A stretch of DNA of 5,082 nt from Bacteroidota bacterium (GTDB taxonomy: Bacteria; Bacteroidota; Bacteroidia; Flavobacteriales; Flavobacteriaceae). Below the pieces are notes generated by a model. It searched no databases, was not told the DNA's origin, and saw only the letters and a program-made list of their open reading frames with translations. The stretch is from assembly GCA_024278565.1 (NCBI GenBank), contig JAJRSY010000002.1, positions 1-5,082 on the forward strand. The letters run 5' to 3'. The translations under genes were made by a program, and so were the position numbers. Shown here in pieces: positions 1 to 5,082 of the stretch (the first letter of the stretch is position 1; each line of letters opens with the position of its first letter).

Positions 1-21
1 ATGCAGATTATCAGTCAGTTA

Positions 22-55
22 CAACCTGCCTGTCCGGCAGGCAGGTCAAGTCTTT
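22..55. repeat. REP-like palindromic unit A
   Basis: The unit reads CAACCTGCCTG, a 5-nt loop TCCGG, CAGGCAGG, four variable bases, then GTCTTT. The 9-base arms 24-32 and 38-46 are perfectly complementary, so it can form a stable GC-rich hairpin in otherwise AT-rich DNA. A second copy in the same orientation lies at 140-168 and differs only in lacking the 5-nt loop and in the four variable bases. That conservation of both palindrome and flank indicates a dispersed repeat family (REP/small palindromic element type) rather than chance. Function is unknown; genome-wide copy number cannot be judged from here. Confidence 0.6.
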
Positions 56-105
56 GTTCTTTATTCTAACAGCGAAGCGGTCTTTTATCTTTTATCGGAC
101 AATAC

Positions 106-121
106 TATATATATATATATA
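106..121. repeat. (TA)8 dinucleotide tract
   Basis: Sixteen bases of uninterrupted alternating TA. It abuts the left end of the putative MITE-like element at 122, so the last TA (120-121) could serve as the target-site copy of an element that inserts at TA. Such tracts are also prone to slippage and could vary in length among strains. Confidence 0.85.
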
Positions 122-139
122 CTCCTGCCAAATAAATTT

Positions 140-168
140 CAACCTGCCTGCAGGCAGGCTTGGTCTTT
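140..168. repeat. REP-like palindromic unit B
   Basis: The unit reads CAACCTGCCTG, directly followed by CAGGCAGG, four variable bases and GTCTTT. Positions 143-158 form a 16-bp perfect palindrome with no loop. It is the second copy of the unit at 22-55, in direct orientation and about 118 bp downstream. It sits inside the left arm of the putative MITE-like element, where the opposite arm has no counterpart, suggesting that it is an insertion into, or a lineage-specific part of, that element. Confidence 0.6.
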
Positions 169-195
169 TTCCCCATACCTACGTTAAAATTTATC

Positions 196-209
196 GCCGT
201 AGCTACGGC
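196..209. repeat. 14-bp perfect palindrome
   Basis: GCCGTAGCTACGGC is its own reverse complement. It is flanked on both sides by AAAATTT-type runs (186-192 and 218-225), and is followed by an overlapping short hairpin CGGC-TAT-GCCG (206-216). It lies near the centre of the inverted-repeat element at 118-287 and would form the tip of its long hairpin. A protein-binding role is possible but nothing in the sequence shows one. Confidence 0.7.
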
Positions 210-333
210 TATGCCGAAAAATTTTGCCTTGGTACGGAAAAAAACCCCCGCCTTGATTCTCCCGAATTTCTATTTGGCAGGAGTATAGAAGGTAAGTGCC
301 AACGGGTAGTTTATCTACTTGACCAACAGTTGC

Positions 334-354
334 CCAGGGCAAAAGCATTTAAAA
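334..354. repeat. IS left inverted repeat
   Basis: This 21-bp sequence starts CCAGGGCAAAAGC and is the exact reverse complement of 1572-1592. The match stops abruptly on both sides (333 against 1593 and 355 against 1571 do not pair), which fixes the element's left boundary to within a base or two. Confidence 0.9.
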
Positions 355-356
355 AC

Positions 357-387
357 TTGCCATATTTCTTGTTTCTTCGTATCTTTA
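357..387 (+). promoter_or_regulatory. possible transposase promoter
   Basis: TATCTTTA at 380-387 matches the Bacteroidota -7 consensus TAnnTTTG in all but the last base. A TTG at 357-359 lies 20 nt upstream, at a suitable distance for the -33 TTTG element. The pair sits just inside the left inverted repeat and about 50 nt ahead of the ATG at 437, where an IS promoter would be expected. Such short motifs are common in AT-rich DNA, so this is tentative. Confidence 0.3.
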
Positions 388-436
388 AGGTATATGGAAG
401 CCCTGTTACCATATGCCGTATCGGGGTATAAAAAAA

Positions 437-1577
437 ATGACGGGCTCTTCCAGATCAGGATTCAACAGTACTTTTCTCACCGATTATTTTTCCGAACTCC
501 AAGATCCCCGATGTACGTATAGGGGCAATTTGAAGCACAGGTTATCCGACCGACATACTGCTATTGGTGCTTTCCGCCGTTCTGTGCAGATGCCAGGAAT
601 GGGACGGGATCGTCCTTTTCGGCGAGCAGGAACTCGAGTGGCTCAGAAAACACGGGGCGTTCGACAACGGTATACCTTCCAAGGATACGCTTCGCCGTTT
701 CTTTGCGAGCTTGGATCCCGAACGTTTCAGGGAATGTTTCGCCCAATGGATAGCCCCACTAAGAAATAGCAAGCTCAACGAGGTGATCGCCATAGACGGA
801 AAAACAATTAGGGGGACCTCGACCAAAAGCGACCCGAAATCCGTTGCCCCCCATATCCTGACCGCATTGGCGAGCGAACAGGGACTGTGCTTGGGGCAAG
901 TGAAAACGGATGCGAAATCGAACGAGATCACGGCGATCCCCGAACTGCTCGAGGCGATATCGATAGGGGGCTGTACGGTGACCATCGATGCCATGGGCCG
1001 CCAAAAGGAAATCGTAAGGGCCATACGCGACAAAAATGCGGATTATATCATTGCCGCAAAGGGCAACCAGGGCAGTCTGCTAGAGGCCATCGAAGACACG
1101 GTGTTATTGGAAAGGCCCGTGGAAACCGCCATAGAGGACGATTGCGGGCATGGCCGTGTGGAGAAACGGACATGCCATCTGTATACCGATCTAAGCCATT
1201 TCAAGGACAGCGGTTCATGGAAGGACCTGGGAAGTTTCATCAAGATAGAAAAGCGGGCCTATCACAAGGCCACGGGAAAGACCGACCAAGAGACACGTTA
1301 TTATATTTCGAACATCACCAAGGATGCCGCTGGGCTGAACAAGATGGTCAGGCCACATTGGTCCGTGGAGAACCAACTGCACTGGGTGCTCGACGTTGTC
1401 TTCGGGGAGGACTACGCCAGAAAGAGGACGGGGCCCTCGGCCGAGAACTTCAACCTGGTGCTCAAAATGGCACTACTGTTGGTCAACAGCGAAAAAAGCC
1501 ATAAAAAAAGCAAGAACAACAAACGCCTAAGGGCACTGATGGACAGGGAGTACAGAGGAAAATTGTTGCACTTTTAA
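437..1577 (+). pseudogene. ISAs1-family transposase, frameshifted by a 4-bp duplication
   Basis: This DDE transposase would cut and join the ends of its own IS. The N-terminal part reads from ATG 437 (MTGSSRSGF..., including FSELQDPR) to codon 548-550. The frame then breaks because CGAC is duplicated at 547-554. Removing one CGAC joins LSD directly to ILLLVLSAVLC and gives a continuous 378-residue protein, the usual length for the family. On that numbering the catalytic residues are all present: Asp119 in AIDGKTIRG, Asp183 in TIDAMG, and Glu310 in HWSVENQLHWVLDV, with the conserved AAKGNQ after the second Asp. The C-terminal frame could start on its own only at a TTG (564), and would lack the N-terminal domain. 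As written the full enzyme is not made. A sequencing error is possible; a programmed +1 shift is less likely because no slippery run is present. An earlier in-frame ATG at 413 would add eight residues. Confidence 0.85.
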
Positions 1578-1592
1578 ATGCTTTTGCCCTGG
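1572..1592. repeat. IS right inverted repeat
   Basis: Exact reverse complement of 334-354, ending TGCTTTTGCCCTGG. The transposase stop codon (TAA, 1575-1577) lies within it, so the coding sequence runs into the very end of the element. Chromosomal sequence resumes at about 1592-1593. Confidence 0.9.
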
Positions 1593-1645
1593 TATATACC
1601 AAATCTAAAAAAGAAAAAACAGAATACAAACGTGTGCCTGAAAAC

Positions 1646-1672
1646 AAAAATGCGACCAAATTAATGATCGCA
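1646..1672 (-). terminator. intrinsic terminator of the surface-protein operon
   Basis: Read on the minus strand, TGCGATC and GGTCGCA form a 7-bp stem (one T-G wobble pair) around an 8-nt loop at 1672-1651, followed immediately by a run of five T (1650-1646). It begins about 26 nt after the stop codon of the OmpA-like gene, the correct place to end the operon. It also separates that operon from the IS, whose transposase is transcribed toward it. Confidence 0.75.
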
Positions 1673-1680
1673 TCTTCAAA

Positions 1681-1698
1681 ATACTTTTCAAAAAGTAT
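1681..1698. repeat. 8-bp inverted repeat at the OmpA-like stop codon
   Basis: ATACTTTT and AAAAGTAT are perfectly complementary with a 2-nt spacer; the repeat touches the last base of the OmpA-like stop codon. It is AT-rich and would fold weakly, so it may add little to the stronger terminator just downstream at 1646-1672. Confidence 0.5.
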
Positions 1699-3647
1699 TA
1701 TTCAAGTATAATAAACTCGGACCTACGGTTCAATTCGTGTTCTGCTGCTGTACAGTTTGATCCATTCGAGCATTGGTTGATCAGCTTGGTCTCACCAAAA
1801 CCTTCTTTTTCAAGTCTATCAGCAGTAATACCATTAGCAATCATATAGTTTATCGTGGCCTCCGCTCTTTTTTGCGATAACATAAGGTTATAAGAATCTT
1901 TGCCCTTGCTGTCAGTATGTGAATTGACCTTGATCTTAAGACTGGGGTATTTCTCCATTGCAGCAATCACCTTTTCAACTTCCACCTCAGAGTCTTTACG
2001 AATGTTATATTTATCAAAATCAAAATAGATGGTACTTAACTGTAATAGCTTAGCCAAATCATCACCAAAACCAGCGGTAACTGTATCTCTTTCTAAATAG
2101 AAGTCAATAATCTTAGGCTTTGAATCGGATTTTTCTAAATATTCTTCTGAGGGTACATAACCTTGTGTCAAAGCCCTTACGAAATTGCCCTGAAAACAGT
2201 CCAATGATAAGGAATAGTTGCCTTCTGAATCAGTTATTGTAGACAATATATCCACATTATTCTCATCAATTACTTTGATGGTTGCACCCACTAAAATATC
2301 ATTAGTCACCTTATCGCGCACCGTACCTGAAATTTCTTGAACACATTCAAGTACTAGAGGGGTGTTCTCTATAAAAGTATAAATATCATCAGCACCTTGA
2401 CCACCAGATCTATTTGATGCGAAATAACCCTTTCTTGACTCTTCATCAAAGATGAAGGTGAAGTCATCCATATTACTATTTACCGATTCTCCAACGTTCA
2501 CTATCGCACCATCCAATTTAGCATCTGCTATTTTCGTTGCGAAAATATCCAATCCCCCTAAGCCTGGGTGACCGTCTGAGGCAAAATAGAGAACATCTTC
2601 AGACGTAACAAATGGAAAAGTCTCTCTGGCCTCGGTGTTGATTGTTTTTCCTAAACTTACCGGTGTACCAAAACCACCATCACCGTCTATCGAAACCTTA
2701 AATATGTCTGATTCACCCAAAGTACCTGGCATATCAGAAGCAAAATACAATATCTTTTCATCAGGGCTAAGTGCCGGATGGGCCACAGAATACGAATCAC
2801 TATTAAAAGGCAGTTCAACTGTATTTGTCCAAACCCCGTCAAAAAGGGTGGCCTTAAATATTTTTAAACGTATCACACCATTTTCATCTTTCACATAATT
2901 ACCCTCTTTGTAATTATTTCTTGTAAAGTAAATAGTGTTTCCATCTTTTGTGCTTATCGATGTGGACTCATGAAGTCTAGTGTTCAATTTATCACCAAGT
3001 TTAGTGACACTATTTAGTGAAGAACTATCGACATTTACTTTATATAAATCCAAAAAATCTTTAGAGTTCCATGTATGGCGATAACGGGCAAAATTACCAG
3101 TATCCCTATCCGAAGAGAAGATAATGCCCTCTTTATAAAATGATGGGGCAAATTCTGAATAGGGCGAATTGTATTCAAAAGCACCAATATCGTACCTACC
3201 CGAGTTTTTTTTGATTTCCTCTAAATAGTCTTTTTCACCACTAAATGTCGTCGCCCTAACATCATTGGAAGTAGCTTCAATAAACTTACCCATAGCGGCT
3301 TTTGAATTCTTATACTCCCCTAACGTTTTTAGTGTTTGTGCATATCTAAAATAGTATTTGGGATCTACATCTGAGGGATAATTCTCAACCAATCTCTTAT
3401 AGACCTCAGCAGCTTCAACGTAATCTGCATTGAAATAATAGGAATTGCCCAACTTCTTCAAGAGATCGGCAGATACATAGCCCTTGTCCAAAACTCTTTT
3501 GTATATATCAATGGCTGGACTAAATGAATAGTTCTCATATTTTTCATTGGCTTAGGTAACCAGTCTATCCTCTTTAATTTCTTGGGAATAACTGTTGGTA
3601 CCCAAGGAAAAAACGAATAGTATCAGTAATAGTAGTTTTTTTGTCAT
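1698..3647 (-). pseudogene. OmpA-family envelope protein (TPR, propeller, OmpA), nonsense codon at 32
   Basis: An outer-membrane-associated protein predicted to bind peptidoglycan, of the kind encoded beside PorP/SprF genes. The start is ATG 3647-3645, 12 nt after the SprF-like stop. It opens with a signal peptide (MTKKLLLLILFVF...NSYSQ, residues 1-22). Codon 32 is TAA (3554-3552), yet the same frame continues with family-like sequence (ANEKYENYSF) to the true end, so the full gene would be 649 codons. Domains on that numbering: TPR-like helices about 35-125; WD40/PD40-type propeller repeats about 150-430 (blades such as LSPDEKILYFAS and VLYFASDGHPG); carboxypeptidase-regulatory-like fold about 434-519; OmpA C-terminal domain about 538-649. 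The OmpA domain has HTDSKG and LSQKRA, with Asp579 and Arg594 at the 15-residue spacing of the diaminopimelate-binding pair, and ends NRRSEFIILE. A TTG at 3491 could restart the frame but would lack the signal peptide. A single change at the first base of codon 32 (AAA or CAA to TAA) is the simplest cause; sequencing error is the alternative. Confidence 0.85.
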
Positions 3648-3659
3648 TTATAACCAGTT

Positions 3660-4613
3660 TTAGAAGAAGCGAGGTGATACCAACTTACGGAATGATTTTA
3701 CCAGTTCATATCTCAAGAACACTTCAAAAGATCCGTCATTAAACTGAGTGCCACCCAGTGCTGTAGTTTCTCTGTCATAGGCCAGACCCAACATCAATTG
3801 ATCCGTAATCTGAAAGCCAACCAAGGCACTTACAGCGGCATCCCATCTGTAGGCCGCACCAAAAGAAAACTTATCATTGAAAAGAAAACTGGCAGAAGCA
3901 TCAATTTGCAATGGGGCTCCGCCAACTACCTTTGTCAACAATGCCGGTTTAAATTTAAGGTTACCGCTCAAGTCAAAGACGTAACCTGTAATAAGGTAGA
4001 AGTTTATTCTTTCTTTAGAAAGAAATTGAACTGAGTTTGCATCTGTTTGGGAATTATCAAAATATTCGGTCTGCAATAAATTAGGAGCCGATAAGCCCGC
4101 ATAGAATTTATTGGTATGGTAATAAACACCTATACCAACGTTCGGTGAAAACCTATTTTCAATATTATCGGTATTAACAGGTTCTAAATCAAAATTACGC
4201 AGTCCGTTGAAATCAAGATTCAGAATGTTTCCTCCGGCCTTTAATCCAAAGGAGAGTTTACCATCTAAAGACACATCAATGGTATAGGAAATAACCGCAT
4301 CTAAGTAAGTTTCGGAAACCACCCCTTCGCCAATATTGTCTTTCACAATAGATAGCCCATAGCCCAATCTACTATTTCTTATGGGTGAATGAAGATTTAA
4401 CGTAAAGGTTTCGGGAGACCCGTCAAGACCGACCCATTGCGAACGATATAATCCTGCTGCACTAAATTGACCCCTCGATCCCGCATAAGCTGGGTTAACA
4501 CTCATGGTATTGTACATATACTGTGTATACTGTGCGTCTTGTTGGGCACTTAGCGTGGCAATTGAAACCAACAATACAACTAGGGGAGCTATTAATTTCT
4601 TATAAATCATCAT
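3660..4613 (-). CDS. PorP/SprF family type IX secretion system membrane protein
   Basis: An outer-membrane beta-barrel protein. Relatives are PorP of Porphyromonas gingivalis (T9SS component) and SprF of Flavobacterium johnsoniae, needed for surface delivery of the adhesin SprB. The 317-residue length is normal. Residues 1-24 are a signal peptide (MMIYKKLIAPLVVLLVSIATLSA, then QQ). The mature protein opens with the family signature DAQYTQYMYN followed by SVNPAYAGSRG; later come alternating hydrophobic/polar strands with turns such as LGYGLSIVKDNIGEG, the SFGLKAG strand, NVGIGVYYHTNKFYAGLS, and a C-terminal strand FLRYEL. Two adjacent ATG codons (4613-4611 and 4610-4608) can both start it; no Shine-Dalgarno is visible. 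It begins 15 nt after the CHU_C-tailed gene and ends 12 nt before the OmpA-like gene, so the three are surely co-transcribed, and the upstream surface protein is its probable specific cargo. No lesion is seen. Which SprF paralogue it is cannot be told here. Confidence 0.93.
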   Translation of the reverse strand: MMIYKKLIAPLVVLLVSIATLSAQQDAQYTQYMYNTMSVNPAYAGSRGQFSAAGLYRSQWVGLDGSPETFTLNLHSPIRNSRLGYGLSIVKDNIGEGVVSETYLDAVISYTIDVSLDGKLSFGLKAGGNILNLDFNGLRNFDLEPVNTDNIENRFSPNVGIGVYYHTNKFYAGLSAPNLLQTEYFDNSQTDANSVQFLSKERINFYLITGYVFDLSGNLKFKPALLTKVVGGAPLQIDASASFLFNDKFSFGAAYRWDAAVSALVGFQITDQLMLGLAYDRETTALGGTQFNDGSFEVFLRYELVKSFRKLVSPRFF

Positions 4614-4628
4614 AGGTAGTACGCTATT

Positions 4629-5082
4629 TTATTTGCTGACATATATGTAACCGCTGTCGGTAATATTATCCAGATTATCCAATTGATATTCAAAGATATA
4701 AAAATAAACCCCAGATGGAAGATATTCTTCCGCACTTACCGTAGACCTACCTTTTGATCTGCCATCAAATACATTGTTCTGATTGTTATAATTCTCCCCT
4801 TCATAAACCGCAATACCCCATCTATTGAAAATTCGCAATGTATTGTTTTTGGCTTTTTCAACCCCACGAATAAACAAGAAGTCGTTCATTCCGTCTGAGT
4901 TGGGAGTTAGCATTTGATTGACCTCTATCAGCCTGTCATCAACAGCATCTAGGTAATCAGGAGTGCCATCGCCATCGGTATCGTCATTGGTGGGGTCGCC
5001 ATCACCATCAGCATCTTCAGCAGGGGTATCGATGCCGTCACCGTCATCATCAAGATCCCTGTAGTTCACATCTTCGGTACCA
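4629..5082 (-). CDS. type B T9SS cargo surface protein, C-terminal end (partial)
   Basis: The last 150 residues of a larger protein whose start lies beyond the right edge. Residues about 8-50 of the visible part are Asp/Gly-rich thrombospondin type 3-like calcium-binding repeats (DLDDDGDG, DADGDGDP, DDTDGDGTPDY). Residues about 53-150 are a gliding-motility-associated C-terminal (CHU_C) domain: LTPNSDGMNDFL, LRIFNRWGIAVYEG, LPSGVYFYIFEY and the terminal SGYIYVSK. In known systems this is the type B sorting signal that directs proteins through the type IX secretion system to the cell surface or medium, often giant adhesins. The SprF-like gene follows after 15 nt, matching the sprB-sprF arrangement. 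The GTG at 5069 is not a true start, since the frame is open to the window edge and the repeats continue across it. The identity of the N-terminal domains is unknown. Confidence 0.92.
   Translation of the reverse strand, partial: GTEDVNYRDLDDDGDGIDTPAEDADGDGDPTNDDTDGDGTPDYLDAVDDRLIEVNQMLTPNSDGMNDFLFIRGVEKAKNNTLRIFNRWGIAVYEGENYNNQNNVFDGRSKGRSTVSAEEYLPSGVYFYIFEYQLDNLDNITDSGYIYVSK

Larger units (their letters stand above)
118..287. mobile_element. putative MITE-like element with 17-bp inverted ends
   Basis: Positions 118-134 (TATACTCCTGCCAAATA) and 271-287 are exact reverse complements, 17 of 17. Taking TA as the target duplication (120-121 and 284-285), the element proper would be 122-283, 162 bp, with ends CTCCTGCCAAAT. 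Further pairing continues inward: 165-179 against 231-244 (imperfect), the AAAATTT runs at 186-192 and 218-225, and a 14-bp perfect palindrome at 196-209 near the centre, so most of the element could fold into one long imperfect hairpin. REP-like unit B lies in its left arm. No coding sequence is present. This architecture resembles non-autonomous elements mobilised by IS630/Tc1-type transposases, which use TA targets; that family assignment is inference. It could instead be an unrelated long inverted repeat. Confidence 0.45.
1..333. other. gene-free, repeat-rich intergenic region
   Basis: I see no credible gene here. The open frames that cross it have non-ATG starts, low-complexity translations (for example a Tyr-Ile run that is just the TA tract) and no recognisable domain. 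Instead the stretch holds two CCTGCCTG palindromic units, a (TA)8 tract, a short tandem repeat (two-plus copies of TCTTTTA at 81-96), and a long nested inverted-repeat structure at 118-287. It ends where the ISAs1-family element begins. If a gene was interrupted by that element, no recognisable part of it is visible on this side. Confidence 0.7.
334..1592 (+). mobile_element. ISAs1-family insertion sequence
   Basis: The element is bounded by perfect 21-bp inverted repeats (334-354 and 1572-1592). Its ends begin CAGGGC when counted from 335, in keeping with ISAs1-family termini, giving about 1257-1259 bp, a normal size for the family. It carries one transposase gene, which fills almost the whole interior and whose stop codon lies in the right inverted repeat. 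The interior is clearly richer in GC and has different codon use from the AT-rich chromosomal genes to its right, suggesting horizontal arrival. ISAs1 elements normally leave an 8-10 bp target duplication; the bases outside the two ends (ACAGTTGC on the left, TATATACC on the right) do not match, so none is visible. Confidence 0.88.

Noticed and set aside
22..168. CRISPR array from the repeated CCTGCC units
   Set aside because: Only two copies, each an internal palindrome, with one differing in length; there is no regular repeat-spacer series and no cas gene.
54..431. Open frame of 125 codons on the plus strand
   Set aside because: It starts at TTG, translates the TA tract and palindromes, crosses the IS left end, and shows no domain or natural composition.
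547..554. Programmed ribosomal frameshift in the transposase
   Set aside because: There is no slippery A/T run or following hairpin of the usual kind, and the exact tandem duplication explains the shift more simply; only comparison of copies could revive the idea.
542..1033. Minus-strand open frame of 163 codons opposite the transposase
   Set aside because: It is the antisense shadow of the GC-richer transposase gene; Ser/Pro-rich translation without any recognisable domain.
887..1504. Plus-strand open frame of 205 codons inside the transposase
   Set aside because: It is an out-of-frame shadow of the transposase, rich in Gly, Arg and His; the true frame carries all the catalytic motifs.
564..1577. 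TTG 564 as the true transposase start
   Set aside because: It would drop the N-terminal domain, which is present just upstream in another frame and rejoins exactly when one CGAC is removed.
2635..2898. Plus-strand open frame opposite the OmpA-like gene
   Set aside because: It is antisense to well-conserved propeller repeats, with no domain of its own.
1698..3491. TTG 3491 as the true start of the OmpA-like protein
   Set aside because: It would remove the signal peptide and cut into the TPR region, while a perfect signal peptide lies upstream in the same frame, interrupted only by one TAA.
3552..3554. Stop-codon recoding at TAA
   Set aside because: The window's genes end on TAA as their normal stop, so TAA is not reassigned here, and there is no selenocysteine-type context (that uses TGA).
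3798..4034. Plus-strand open frame opposite the SprF-like gene
   Set aside because: It is antisense to a full-length conserved gene, with no upstream signals and no recognisable protein.

Overview
The window looks like chromosomal DNA from a marine-type member of the Bacteroidota, most likely a flavobacterium. The evidence is a minus-strand gene set found only in that phylum: a surface protein ending in a gliding-motility-associated (CHU_C, type B) C-terminal domain, a PorP/SprF-family outer-membrane protein, and an OmpA-family protein with TPR, beta-propeller and carboxypeptidase-regulatory-like domains. These genes are AT-rich, separated by very short gaps (15 and 12 nt), and show no clear Shine-Dalgarno sequences, as is usual in this phylum.

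Layout. Positions 1-333 hold no credible gene but are dense in repeats: two near-identical palindromic units built on CCTGCCTG/CAGGCAGG (22-55 and 140-168), a (TA)8 tract (106-121), and a possible 162-bp MITE-like element (122-283) with 17-bp inverted ends and TA on both sides. Positions 334-1592 are an ISAs1-family insertion sequence with perfect 21-bp inverted ends. Its transposase frame is broken by a 4-bp CGAC tandem duplication at 547-554. Positions 1593-1697 are a short convergent intergenic region with a good intrinsic terminator for the minus-strand operon. Positions 1698-5082, all minus strand, carry the three-gene surface-protein/type IX secretion module; its first gene runs off the right edge.

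How the genes work together. By family knowledge, the CHU_C-tailed protein is exported by the type IX secretion system (T9SS), a linked SprF-like barrel protein assists secretion or attachment of that specific cargo, and the OmpA-like protein links the outer-membrane assembly to peptidoglycan. In this copy the OmpA-like gene has an in-frame TAA at codon 32, just after the signal peptide. It is therefore probably non-functional, unless the base is a sequencing error. The window thus contains two independent disabling lesions (transposase frameshift and OmpA nonsense codon), both of which can be read and reversed directly from the sequence.
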